A DNA stretch of 32,084 nucleotides from Cudoniella acicularis (lineage: Eukaryota; Ascomycota; Leotiomycetes; Helotiales; Helotiaceae), in NCBI GenBank assembly GCA_013054445.1, contig JAAMPI010000565.1, forward strand, positions 1 through 32,084, given 5' to 3'. The notes below the pieces were generated by a model. It was not told where the DNA came from, ran no database searches, and worked only from the letters and a program-made list of their open reading frames with translations. The first letter of the stretch is position 1, and the number at the start of each line of letters is the position of its first letter. The position numbers and the translations under genes are program-made. This document shows, piece by piece, positions 9,693 through 20,755 of the stretch.

Positions 9693-12600
9693 TGCGCCAT
9701 TCCCCAATTACTCGTCACTCTCCGAAGTCCACGACGTGGGTCCTTCGGTGCTAAAGGCTTCAACAACTCCCCACTCTCAGTCAAGTTCTCTGGATCGACA
9801 AATTCCCAGGAAACTGGGTGAGTGAACTCCCCTTTTGGGGGAGTTTTCTCATTCAATTTCCATTTAGCAATTGGTGATGCACCCTTGAACGCGGGGCTCG
9901 ACTTGTATTCTGGCATTTGAAGTAGTTGGTCGACGAGTTCCTGATACACGCTTGCTTTCTTATCCCAACCTCCAAGGCGCTGATAGCTGGCTTTCAAGAG
10001 ATCAAGATGGCGTCTTGCGACTTCTGGTGCCACGGTATCAATCGTTTGGTCGTCGTCATCATCACCATCAACCACAAGACGAAGAATCTCTTCATGCACC
10101 CTCATCGCCTCTCGGTGGTGCCCAGCAGCCGTATAAATGTGTGAGAGGAGATCAGAAATATCGAGGCTATTGGGATCAAGCGAGCCCCAGACTCGGCGGA
10201 GATTGTAGCAGATGGCTTCGCAAAGTTTGATGGCCTCGGAGCTGTGGTTTCCGAGGAAGCTGGCTTGCACGAAACGACGACCGATACCAACGATGATCTC
10301 GGGTGACCATTTCTTCTGGAGCTCTCGAGAATACCAGAGAGAGTTTAGGAGCCACTGCATGAGGGTGTTAGCCATTGTAATATGTGAAGAACATACTTCC
10401 TTACCTCTAGATCGGCGTAATTTTGCTGTCCACCTAGCAAACCCACAAGGTCGTTAAGGTCACCAAGCTGCAATCTAACAAAGTCGATCTTGGATTCTCT
10501 GCATGCACTGAGAACTTGTGTGATAATCTCGCGAGACAGTTGAAGAGATTTCGCGCGGAGATCCGCGTTAATACTCTTCTCTGTAGATTTGTTCAGACCA
10601 CGGCCAGCCAGGTAAGAGGATAGCTTAAAGCCATAGGCAACGTTTTTGAAATGGTGGTAGGCCCTTTGCTGGTCAATGAATTGAAAAGCGCATAGACCCA
10701 GCTCGTAAGCCTCTTGAAATTTGCCACTGAGTTGAAGTTCACGGACGCTGATTGTGCTCGCCACGCAAGCTGCATTGCCAATTCGTGCATGGTGGTGTTC
10801 GTGACCAAGTTCTTTGAGGAGAGAAACAAAGAATAGTAGCGTAATTTCAGTTGGTGATCTGCTCGAAGCTCCCCACTTCTTCATGAAGATCTTATACAAC
10901 TCTTCCTGGATGAACGTGACAAGCTCTTTCCGAGAGGTTTTGAGCAGAAACATGTAGAGTCGAGCTCCAGAGACTAGGATTACCTCAACATTTTTCTCGG
11001 ACTTGAGGCAATGGGTATACGATTCGTACAAAACAGCCTCAGACAACAAATTGGCCATGACCTGGGAGTAGCTGACTGTGACTGAACCTTGAAGGCGTGC
11101 TTCGAATATAACAAGGAAGACATACGAAGACTTCCCGATCAACTTGTCAAGCTTGAATCCGGATTTTTCGGCTGAGGTATGTCCTTTGTAAAGAATATGC
11201 TTGTGTAGCTCACGGAGCAAGAGGCGAGCCTCCTCTCGTAGTTCACAGCTAAGGTAGATGCCGGCCACAGCGTTCGCAGCGTCATATAGCTTTCTGGAGT
11301 GTTGCTCTTTTGTGATGATCTCAATTATTGTTTCTAGAAGCATCTTTAAGACAACGGCGGTTGCCTCGGTAGATTTCTGCCTCCAATGTAGAAGAACAAG
11401 TTCGCGGAGGATGGTTAAAGTCTCCGTGTGGGAGCAGCCCATGGTAAGCTTCAGGTATTGGAAACGCTCGGTGAGTACTACTACGGCTCGTGCAATAGTT
11501 GTTGTGGAAACTGTTCCATGCGTGCAAATATGAATGTACGCCTTGGTTAGTTTTTCTTTGGTTTTTGTGATCGTAGTAGTAGAGATGACCGTAGAACTCG
11601 TGCTAGTCGTGACTGACTCAATAACCTAAATATGCTTAGAAAATCTTCAGTGAGGAAAGAAATACAAGGAGACTCACCTTTTCATAGTAACTGATTGCTT
11701 CATGCACATACTTCTCGCTACGAATGCAGATTTGAGCAAGCTCAAGCAGTGCCTGGACAGTTATGACCGCGTGTATGCCAAAGACTTGAGAACAAACTTC
11801 GTGATATCGAATGGTGAGGATTCTGATGATCTCAAAGTCGACAGAACTGTGATGCTCAAGGACGTAGATGTACCTCATATAAAGAAACTGGACGAACTCA
11901 GAGTCAATCTTGTGTTCATGGTGATGATGGACCCAAGTTTCCCAGAGAATTTCGCAAGTGATTTTCAGCTCTTCCCATCGGGCCTCCTCATAATAGATGG
12001 AGCATAAGAATTTCATGGCAACTAGGGCGTCGTGATGACAGATCTTTGATCCTCGATTTATCACAGTGACAATCTCCTGGTAGTACTCGTGGGAATGGCC
12101 ATGGCCATGCTCTAGGCAAAGACCACCAAGAGCATAGAGTATCTTAATGGTCAGTGCATGGGAGGCTCCAAGACTTTTCCGAGATGCTATGAGAATTTCC
12201 TTGTAAATCTCAATGACTTTGTGCCAACGACGGTGGTCCTCGTAAAGCTTGATGAGAGCGGTATATGCTTTCGTGAAGCGTTCATCGTGGAGGCCGCAAG
12301 AGTTGAAACACGCTCTATATATTCGGAGGTAGAGTTGCTCAGCTTCATGGAAATGCTGTAACTTGACGTGGCAGGTGGCGAGTTCAATGGCGATTTCAAT
12401 AGCTTCAAGGCTAAATTCGCGAGGTAAGGCAATTGTGCCTCCAGCACGAACAATTGTCCTCCAGATTAACTCCAAAGACTGCCTAGTGACCTCGATGGCC
12501 TCAGACCACTGCTCTAGTTCCATGTAATATGAAACCATGCTCCGACAAACTGAGATTGTCTCGGTGGTCACCGTTGTCTTTGACATGGTCGATCGAAACA

Positions 12601-15600
12601 CTTCTTTGATGATGATCTCTGTTGAAGTGGTAGTGCTACTCACCTCCGTAATCTGTTTGGTGGTAGTAGTAGTGGTAGTCTGTATGATCTCTTCCATGGT
12701 GTGAGATATCAAAATTTGACAAGATGTGACATGCTCGTGCTTTGAATGGGACTTGAACCATGTCAAGCATTTCTGGAATACCAATATCGCAACAGAAAGA
12801 AGACTGATCTCGCACATGATTTCACCAACAACTTTGAGGCGAAGAAAAATAATTTCAGACTCAAAGTCATACTCCTGGTACTCGGACCAGATACAGATTA
12901 AGATTCCAGCGGCTTCTTCATGGCGATGGCATCTCCTTAGGAACCGGACATATTCTAGAGCAACATCGATCATGGATATGTGGATGTCCATTCCGAGATT
13001 ATGGATGTGAACTTGGTGGCAGTGCTCAATGAGCTGTCTCCATAGAATAACATAGCGTTCCTCGGCTTTGAGAAATTCATGTCTCTCTTCATAGGCAATA
13101 GCCAGCTTAAGGTGGAGTCGGATATGTTCGATATCCCATACCGCCAAAGTAGTGGTGGTCTCGAAAATGCTTCGCTCATACTCCACTACCTCGTCATGTT
13201 TGTGGGTCTTCTTTAGAACAACAGTGATGAGTCCTGAAATCTCCGTCTCTTCCACAGAGCCTTTTCCGTGGCGGATTACTATGATCTCTTGCAATTCACG
13301 CCAGACGGTTTCTGCTTTCTGCTCTTCGTGGATGGCCACATACAGTTCGGCCAAGGATCTGTAATACCGAATGACAATATCACTTGTTTTGCCATAGTGA
13401 TGCTTGCAAGCCACAATAGCATATTGAATCATCTCTTCTCTGTGAGTGACAGATTCCGTGCGCGTTGTGATTGTGGTGGTTTCTGTCGTCTCCAAAAAGG
13501 ATGTTGTGCAGCTAATAGTGACACTGTGGTGAGCTTTCAAAATAGATTGGCAAAGGCGTGATGCGTGGTAGAAATATTCCCCAGCTTCAGCCAACTTTGA
13601 GAGACTCTTATATGTCGTTCCACAGATAATTAAAGCCTGAATGACACACTGGTGCTTCTCGGTGAATATTTCCTTTCGTATTCGTAGGGCAAGATCGTGT
13701 AGCTTGGCCACTTCAGACAGACTGTCTTGTAGTTCCCAACAGTACCACTCCACCATGGCAAGCTGAACAGAGGCCGGAAAGCTGGATTTGAAGGATTCTG
13801 GAAGCTTCAGGGGGCCACTAATCTTGTATAGCGAAGACTTCCGGAAGTGCAAAATCCAATTTCTAACCCCGTACTCCAATAATGCATCCTGGGCAAATAC
13901 ACTCTTGAAGCTACCTGCATCCAAAAGCTTAAAGGCAGGCTCACATGGTACTGTAAAGTGGTGCTTGAAGTGTGCGAGAAGTTTGGTTGTGAAGTCTGCG
14001 TGTGCCGCTTCAACTGTCGAAAATGGTTCAACTCCGCCGGCCTGCAGTTTCCCTAGATACTCTCTAAATGCACCGTGACGAAATCGCACTACCCCATGTC
14101 GAACAACGAGGAGTAACCCGCATGACTTATTGACAATCTCTCTGGCATCAACGTTCCAGTTGTTCTTGTTTTTCTTCGGAATGCTGTCCTGGAGAAGTTC
14201 CTTAAGTTCCAACAACGTAAGAGGTCGCTCCGCGATGAGTAACCAGGACAGTATTGATACGCAGTGTTCTTCAGTGTATTTCGCTGTGGTGCTTTTTGCA
14301 AAGTCCGTAATTGTGTCTTCCAAAGTCTTCGACGATTCCCCGAGACTTTTTGCAGCTTCCAAGAAACCATCACGCGAAGCTTCCAAGGAGAGTTGATTGA
14401 CACCCAGTAGCATCCATAAAAAGTTGCCCTTGGCTGCATGGGCAATTTTCTCTGCTAGGGCTTCCTGCTTGTGCTCTTTCAATTCACGGAAGTGCTGGTA
14501 CTTGCGGAGAGCATGTTCAGTCATATGACGAAGATCTTCGTGAGTATGGTCTGCCGTTATTGCAAAAGTTTGCGACTTGCATTCAAGTTCTGTAGAGAGT
14601 CTCGCAAGAATTATTGCTTGTACCCTAGGATTTTGCGATGTTAACCTGGCTATATCCTTGGTGATCTTCGTGGCTGTCTGTTCTCCAATCCTGTTGTCAA
14701 GTCCGTCGATGACGATCATTAGGTTTTCGGCTCCCTGGCTTTTGATTCCAGTTTCAATAGCGCGCCATAGGTGCTCTCCCACTTTTACACAGTCGCTGAC
14801 ACCCAGATGCGTGTTGTAGACTTTCTCTAGCTCGTTCAAAAGGGCTACATTGCCAATATTATTTTCGAGAAGTTGTAACGCGAGGTTCTTTGCAATCGCC
14901 AGGGACGTGCAATGGCTCGGAATTTCTGTGTCTATTTCCAATGTCAGCACGCTGCAACACTGAGAGGGGGATTCGGAATAGAAAGACTAGCTAAAGTAAA
15001 AATAGTAACCTACTGATCGTTAGCGAGAGAGTTTCGTGCTTCTTTCTGCCTATCGGCCGTTGCAATCGTTCCACAGTCCAGCCATAGAGAAAGCTCTTCC
15101 CGCACCCAGATTGGCCTGTTACCTGGAGCACATCATCGTTACTGCGTGAGAAGTCGAGAAGTCTTCTTTGAAACCATTCACAAGTATATTCGTCGCGTTG
15201 TCCGTTAATGGTGAGTTGATCTTGGACCATGTTTTTTGTGATGATATCTTGAATACTCAGCCATTTTCGGATGACTTGAATGTCGATGGCTGAATCATCA
15301 CCCAGTCTGAACTTCCACATATCGTCGATGATATGAGTTTTCCGATCATAAAATGCTTCTAGGTTTCTACCGAAGATACTGTTGAAGTCCAAGCTAACTT
15401 CCATTGACTGGATTGCACTGATTCGGGTACGGTAGTACAAGCTGACATCGCGCACCAATATAAGTAAATCACTATAGGCATGACCAACTTCTGTTCGAAT
15501 CTTGGAAGTGCTAGACAGTAACTCGTGGTGGCGATAGAAGAATGACAATGATAGGCCAATCTTGTAGAACACTGCAAATGCCGTTTCAATTGCTTGAGAA

Positions 15601-16210
15601 TTTCCTGGACCAAGCTGCTAAGTGTCAGCACCTCTTCATATCTTGATTTACCAAAGTTTTTCGTGCTTCAAACTTCTAGCTCAAACTGGAATGCATTTCT
15701 TACCTCAATCAAGACGCGGCAAGAAGCGCAGATCAACTTCGCAGCAATATTGCTCTCAGGAACGAATGTCTCCAGTGCTGTTGCATAGCCAAAAACCTGC
15801 AAGGCAAAGAATTCGGCCCATTTGAGAACTTTATCCCACCTGCTCCCTCGCCTTGGCATATGTGTCAGACGCTCAGACTCGATATAATGCACGAAAGCTT
15901 CCAAAGTCATGGATTCGACATAATGGTCATTGACATCGGATATATCAGAGATCAATTGAATCCGCGTACTCGAAATGGTTTGTTGCAGAACAGTGATCTG
16001 CTGCGTATGGCTTTTTGCGCTAGATATAACTTGGGTGGCTGGACGCGTGGTACTTTTCCCGGTGCGCTTCATTACAGATAGGGTGTCTTGAGCTGCAGAG
16101 CTACTGCCATATGATGATTTCGGGATCATAATTGGAGGGCCTTCGGTGTGATTCTTTGTGTTGCCGTTGACATGACCATTTTGCTGGCCATTTAGCACGG
16201 GAGCTGGCAT
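9689..16210 (-). CDS. Giant STAND protein: fungal N-domain, NACHT-like NTPase, TPR repeats
   Basis: A fungal NOD-like-receptor-type protein of about 2082 aa. Exons in reading order: 16210-15704, 15614-15014, 14931-11678, 11625-10405, 10354-9689; introns are 89, 82, 52 and 50 nt and all keep frame. Residues 1 to about 330 form a helical N-terminal region (motifs VESMTLEAFVHYIESERLTH and WDKVLKWAEFFALQ) of the kind found in front of many fungal NTPases. Walker A is GQSGCGKS at 336-343, Walker B LMIVIDGLD at 440-448, and a possible sensor Arg is at 480 (AIILAR). A winged-helix-like part follows (RPLTLLELKELL and RHGVVRFRHGAFREYL). The C-terminal two thirds are TPR-like helical pairs, interrupted by Thr/Ser-rich stretches. 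Such proteins act in the cytosol in heterokaryon incompatibility or innate recognition; that role is inferred. The frame is also open upstream to an ATG at 16399, giving 63 more residues, but a 46-nt intron (16309-16264) probably lies in the leader. Confidence 0.9.
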
Positions 16211-16471
16211 CTTCGATGGCGGAGTGCTTGGAAGTGGTATATGAGGATGCTTCTCTGGCTTTGCTATTAGTAAGTGAGACGTAGGACAATATGGTAGTGA
16301 ACACGTACTTTTTTGGCGGCGAAGACCGGGCAAGTGAAAACAAAAGTATTGGCAACAGCAACAGGAGCGACAACTTCGACTTGAGTCTCGCCGTGGCATG
16401 GAAAGACAGTAGGAAAAATTCTACACAAAGAATGAAATGGAAGAATATATGATCTTCCGACCCTTGCTCAC

Positions 16472-16849
16472 TCAGTCACTGAGGGCATTGAAAAGGGGTT
16501 GTCTATTCTTAGCTAAAATATCAGCTACTCCTTCACAAGCCACTCGACTCAGGAAAAAATAATTGAATGCCGATTGCAGTCGAGCTGGCTGACTATTTGC
16601 ATCTTTGAGGCAAAAGCGATCATTGTGACTGTCGCGGATCTTGGATCGAAACTTGGATCTGCCTCTATGATTGACTGAGCTGAAAATCATTAGTCGAACA
16701 GTCTCGAAAGTGACGCAAGACCACGTTCGAGCCTTATCTGCCGCTAGCCACCTAGTGATAGTGGAGTGGTGTCTTGCAGTATTGATGCTAGATGAGGGCA
16801 CCACAGCCTTCAACGAGGAGAACTCCGTCAATTCGTGGAGATTGGCCAT
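16472..16849 (-). CDS. Hypothetical ORF upstream of the STAND gene, doubtful
   Basis: A 125-codon ATG-started frame on the same strand as the STAND gene, ending about 260 nt before its probable start. It has no signal peptide, membrane segment or known motif. It may simply fall in the STAND promoter or a long leader. Confidence 0.12.
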   Translation of the reverse strand: MANLHELTEFSSLKAVVPSSSINTARHHSTITRWLAADKARTWSCVTFETVRLMIFSSVNHRGRSKFRSKIRDSHNDRFCLKDANSQPARLQSAFNYFFLSRVACEGVADILAKNRQPLFNALSD

Positions 16850-17364
16850 TTTTTCCTTTTGAAGATTTCCCGACGAACCCGAAACTCATTCTAGGAGAGA
16901 CAAGGTAACACCTTCAAACATCGAGCACTTGCTTGATGTTTTGGTTGATGGAAAGTTTGAATGAACTTCGGATGGAGCAATGGGCAGGTAAAGATCTTGC
17001 GTAGAGGCCTAGGCGTCGTTTCATGTTTCGAGAAAACAACAGATCTCACGCCAAGAAGGAGAAACGCGGGAAATCGTGGAGATGCGGGAAAAGCAAAAAC
17101 GCGGTTCGGGACGTTTCCACTGTCCCGCCATCCCGCACTCGTTCTAGTAATCTTAATCCAGCCAGTCCCTGATAGCGAATTGCGATACTTTTTGGGGGCG
17201 TAGCTGGGTAGGAATCCGACTCTGGAAACGTAATATTGGGTTCGTAATCATCTATTCAATATTACGAGCAATAATCTTTCATCTAAGATTTTCACAAAGA
17301 TATACCTTACAATGAGTAGTTTTGAGAGGTATTTTTTTTCTTATTTTTATTCAACGTCAATAGC

Positions 17365-17383
17365 TATATATATATATATATAT
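17365..17383. repeat. (TA)n microsatellite
   Basis: About nine and a half TA units inside an AT-rich intergenic stretch. Confidence 0.9.
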
Positions 17384-17875
17384 TAAGCAAATATAACGCG
17401 TCACTTGAGTGATACTAAAATAGCTCGTCAAGAATAGTTATTATTACGAAAATACGTAATTATCTATACATTTCGCGTACTGGTGTACCCCTATCGCTCC
17501 GATGTTGTATAATTGCATTCGCTTCTTGAAGGCCGCATTGGGCGACGGTGGCGTGGCTGAACAAGATGCTGCACAACAATCTGCACAATAATTCACACTC
17601 GCAATCCATACAAGCTTTCCGATTTTCTCTAGTCTCTAGAAAAGTCTCAGAATCCACGCGTGCATATTTCCCAGGGCAGCTTTGACAGGGCGAAAGAAGA
17701 AAATCCGGAAATTACAAAAAAAAGAAAATTGGATAGGAAAAGTAACGAGATGGGCATTGCGTAATTCAAAGACATCATCCGACTCATTTCTTTCGTGGAT
17801 GGCTTGTATCAAGTGACAGCTTCTCCGCTTGCTTCAAACTAACCATGAGGCTCTCCGGTTACACGAGGAAAACAA

Positions 17876-18085
17876 ATGCTATCAAAATGGGGAGGACTGG
17901 TACTCGGGTTTGTCAGAAGTCTGTTCGTCCAAGCTTCAAAACATGCCCGACTAATTGGCACATTCATACGGAGAGTCCCCTCGAAAAAGACTTTGACGAA
18001 CCGACTTCCGACAACAAGACTATCTCAGAATGCCCCGAAGGTTGTGGCCGAGGAAGACAGCGCAGCTTCAGAATCAAGCAGGTGA
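17876..18085 (+). CDS. Hypothetical short basic ORF, doubtful
   Basis: An ATG-started frame of 69 codons beginning MLSKWGGLVLGFVRSLF, a basic and amphipathic N-terminus that could resemble a mitochondrial presequence. It overlaps another ATG frame (17845-18102) in a different phase, so at most one is real. The stop at 18083-18085 lies at a CAG/GTGAAG sequence that could be a splice donor. No family is recognised. Confidence 0.12.
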   Translation: MLSKWGGLVLGFVRSLFVQASKHARLIGTFIRRVPSKKTLTNRLPTTRLSQNAPKVVAEEDSAASESSR

Positions 18086-18124
18086 AGAAAAACAATTATT
18101 AGTGCTAACAGCTAGTGCGGGGTC

Positions 18125-18132
18125 TATATATA
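18125..18132 (+). promoter_or_regulatory. TATA box
   Basis: TATATATA 41 nt before the start-less small secreted protein frame at 18173. The spacing would leave only a very short leader, so the true transcription start may differ. Confidence 0.35.
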
Positions 18133-18172
18133 GCCTCACCTCGAACACCTTCGATTTGCGAAGATCCAATTC

Positions 18173-18322
18173 ATAAAATTCATTCTCCTTTCTCTTGAAG
18201 CAGCTGCCCTGGTGGCAGCAACATCAAAACACGAAGATACAACTATTGGGGCTGGGGAAGAAAAAAAAAGCAGAACTCGTGGCGGTTGTCCCAATGGCTG
18301 GGCTACTTGTGGAGTATTTTAA
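18173..18322 (+). pseudogene. Start-less small secreted cysteine peptide
   Basis: Read from an ATA codon, this frame gives 49 residues with the plan of a fungal small secreted protein. It has a signal-like N-terminus (KFILLSLEAAALVAATS), a short hydrophilic middle rich in Glu/Lys/Arg, and a compact tail CPNGWATCGVF with two Cys, followed directly by TAA. A TATA box lies just upstream. No in-frame ATG exists between the ATA and the upstream stop at 18131-18133, so as written it is not translatable by the normal rule. ATG to ATA is a single G-to-A change, equivalent to CA to TA on the other strand, the direction that repeat-induced point mutation or deamination produces. I do not recognise the family. 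It could also be chance. Confidence 0.4.
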
Positions 18323-18595
18323 CCGCTGTTATGAATGGCACCTACCTCGTAGGCTTAAATAGCTACTTAGTCGGACCTTTGGTCGTTTAGCAATCTTTAG
18401 TCCTGAATACCCCCGACTCTTTGGTCCCAGACTCTGTCTTTTGTGCCCTTGTCGAGGTATCTCTCGCAGCCGCCTTGCTTTCCTTTAGCTACCAACAAAA
18501 CAATTGGCATTAAAAGATAATTAGACTCTCAAAACAGAGGTGCTATTATAATATATGTTGTAGGATCTTATCAATGGACAGCGTTGGAAATGTAA

Positions 18596-18615
18596 GTTTT
18601 GGCAGTTGCCAAAAC
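18596..18615. repeat. Perfect 9-bp inverted repeat
   Basis: GTTTTGGCA, two bases, then TGCCAAAAC. The 9-bp arms match perfectly. It is not followed by a T-run and not next to a gene end, so its role is unknown. Confidence 0.7.
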
Positions 18616-19125
18616 AACGATTCAAAACCTTGCGGACTCACCGCGGCGAAACATGGAAACCAAGCCTTCCTTTGATAATAAAGGAGAGTGCGTTGCTTGC
18701 CCTGGAAAGATTTAGAGGGAGAAGTTGGTTCAGAAATATATGTATTTTACATCTGAGAATGTGTTGAGAATCGTCTGAATGGGAGCGTCGTATAGGGAAG
18801 GATTACCGTAAGCCTTGACATTTCGAGAAGCGTTAACCTCCTAATCGCGAATTTATAATTTATCTTCTCTGACTAAATGATTTATAGCTGCTCGATAAAC
18901 GAAATTGAAAAGGGACAAGTCTCGAAATAATTCTCTAGTATTTTGGTGATTAACTTCGTGATATTACCCAAAACACTCCAAAATAATTAAATAACTGTAA
19001 AGTCAAAGATGTAGCAGAGTTACTAATAAAAAGGAGTTTCTAGAATAAGTCATAATCGTTTCTTTGATGTAATATCTTACAATAATATGGTGTTTATTTT
19101 TTGAAGTGCTATGGGTGAGGGCGAG

Positions 19126-19133
19126 TATATAAA
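19126..19133 (+). promoter_or_regulatory. TATA box without an assigned gene
   Basis: TATATAAA in AT-rich DNA, about 480 nt upstream of the acetyltransferase start. It may serve that gene through a long or spliced leader, or a transcript not recognised here. Confidence 0.3.
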
Positions 19134-19611
19134 GCGCACGGACATCCGAACGTTGCAAAGAATATTCACCGACGATAGAAACTCACAACCTTGTCTTCGA
19201 TAACGGTCAACATTCCTGCATGGACTTTCCTGTTTCGGAAAAGTTGAAGATATCCCATCGCACCTCGCAGCGCATTCCTCATTAGCTGCGTGACATTTTG
19301 TTCTAGTTTGCTGGTGTAAACGAAGGATTGGATTAGATTTGTGGGTCCGTGCCGCGCCCTGTCAACTACATCTTTCAGGGATCAAAGGAGTAAAATTTTC
19401 TGGAGAATTTCAATTTGCTACATGCTAGCAAGGAAGTATGACTCGTTTGTACTCCGTAGAAAAAGAAAGAAACTTGGGGAAGTGCATGCAGTCACTATTG
19501 AGAGGAGGATAAGGATTCCTCACCGCTCAGGTTAGAAGGGCATTACTTCAAGAACAACTCACAACTTCAACCTAAACATCAGAATCCCAAACCCATCACT
19601 ACAACTAAAAA

Positions 19612-20273
19612 ATGCATTCCACAACCTCCCCATCTGAATCCTCACCCTCTCTCGAAAAACCACAAAAACCAACAATCCGCCTCGCAACACCCACCGACGC
19701 TTCACAAATCGCCTCTCTGGGCCGTACCGTCTTCAGCAAAGCCTTTGGGTACTCCCTCCCACCCTCAGACCTGCAAATCTACCTTCAAACCTCCTACTCC
19801 GTCGCCTCCATCCAAGCAGATCTCACTAACCCTCTCATGACTGTACTGGTTGCCATTTCTCCCTCTGCACCTGATCAGATATTAGGATTTGCTCAATTGA
19901 CGGAAGGGACGATGGAGCCGTGCATCGAGGGAAAGGAAGACCCGATCGAGTTGCAGAGGTTGTATGTCGGATTGGAGTGGAAGGGGATGGGGCTTGGACG
20001 GTTGTTGGTGGAGGGGATAGAGGAGGTTGCTAGGGAGAAGGGTGGGAAGTAAGTCTCAAATCAATTCTTAATTTTTTTCAACCATTCCTCTCATGAGATG
20101 TTCGAGTAGCGAGTCTGACTTCGTAATTTAGAACATTGTGGCTAGGTGTTTGGGAAGAGAATTTTAGTGCTCATAAAGTTTATGAAAAACTTGGCTTCAG
20201 AAATACTGGGCATCATGACTTTGTGATGGGAAGCTGTGTGCAGAGAGATTGGATTATGTGGAAGAGTTTGTAG
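19612..20273 (+). CDS. GNAT-family N-acetyltransferase
   Basis: A 192-aa acetyl-CoA-dependent acetyltransferase. Exons are 19612-20048 and 20132-20273; the 83-nt intron has a GTAAGT donor and TTTAG acceptor and splits a Lys codon. The start is the ATG in AAAAAATGC. The GNAT fold is visible in order: IRLATPTDASQIASLGRTVF (strand 1 and helix 1), a central ILGFAQLTEG strand, ELQRLYVGLEWKG, and the acetyl-CoA pyrophosphate loop KGMGLG at 124-129 (the Q/RxxGxG/A motif with Lys first). In exon 2 come LGVWEENFSAHKVYEKLGF, the family's ASn-type helix, and the closing DFVMG and DWIMWKSL. The acceptor could be a protein N-terminus, an amine or an antibiotic; it cannot be told. The first exon begins with a Ser/Pro-rich tail of about 20 residues. 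It converges on SPA2. Confidence 0.92.
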
Positions 20274-20458
20274 GTGTTGAATAGGAAGGAGTAGGACTTG
20301 TTGGTCAGACCGGGACTCCGAACCCAGAGGAATTGTTTGATTTATAGAAGATTCGATTCGGTGTAAATAAAAAGGGGAAAGAAGATCGGGGCCTTGAAAC
20401 ATTTGGATTTGGGTGATAGGAGTTTGGATAAATCGGGCGCATAGATAGATGCATCAGG

Positions 20459-20755
20459 TCATAATAGATGGGTCATTGGAATAATCGGGAAACTTTTTGA
20501 GATTCCCACACTGCACACTGACGTGGCCCCTACTTTGAATGCTAGGCCTCCCCAATACACGAAACTAATTACACATGCTCTTTCAAGAACACCCGTGCCA
20601 ATATTGGATAGGTGTCCAAATGGAAGTAGCCAGAAGTAGAAGATGCAATGAAACGCAGACAGCAGAATATATACTAGTGCCACCCAAGTTTCATACGCCA
20701 TAAGACACTCATTGCTCCATGCCCTTGTTTGTCCGTCGTACTCATGCTCGTCCAT
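20459..20755 (-). CDS. Hypothetical small membrane protein
   Basis: A 98-codon ATG-started frame in the 607-nt gap between the converging acetyltransferase and SPA2 genes. It has a hydrophilic N-terminus of about 20 residues and two hydrophobic segments, near 24-48 (WVALVYILLSAFHCIFYFWL) and 58-80 (ACVISFVYWGGLAFKV). No family is recognised. It could be a small orphan membrane protein, the exon of a larger decayed gene, or chance frame in a 3' region. Confidence 0.25.
   Translation of the reverse strand: MDEHEYDGQTRAWSNECLMAYETWVALVYILLSAFHCIFYFWLLPFGHLSNIGTGVLERACVISFVYWGGLAFKVGATSVCSVGISKSFPIIPMTHLL

Larger units (their letters stand above)
16211..18172. other. STAND gene leader/promoter and gene-poor DNA
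   Basis: 16264-16309 has the form of a leader intron on the minus strand (GTACGT donor, CTTACTAATAG end). Beyond it I see only short frames: 16472-16849 minus (125 codons, ATG), 16961-17203 plus (80 codons, ATG), and overlapping frames at 17845 and 17876 plus. None matches a family I know. 17220-17460 is AT-rich and contains a TA microsatellite. Confidence 0.5.
18323..19611. other. AT-rich gene-free stretch before the acetyltransferase
   Basis: No gene is visible. 18800-19110 is strongly AT-rich. A perfect 20-bp inverted repeat lies at 18596-18615, and a good TATA box (TATATAAA) at 19126-19133 has no obvious gene immediately behind it. The part after about 19500 should be the leader of the acetyltransferase, with CA-rich sequence up to the AAAAAATG start context. 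Confidence 0.5.

Noticed and set aside
11258..15825. Many plus-strand frames of 60-101 codons
   Set aside because: They are antisense shadows of the STAND exons, with no homology and no splice support.
16101..16373. Minus-strand frame starting with a strongly hydrophobic segment (LLLLLPILLFSL), in phase with the STAND gene after splicing 16309-16264
   Set aside because: The start codon is TTG and no ATG is in frame upstream nearby, so a secreted or anchored STAND isoform is not supported.
17460..17657. 65-codon minus-strand Cys-rich frame (CMDCECELLCRLLC)
   Set aside because: It starts with GTG rather than ATG and has no clear signal peptide, so I did not list it as a Cys-rich peptide gene.
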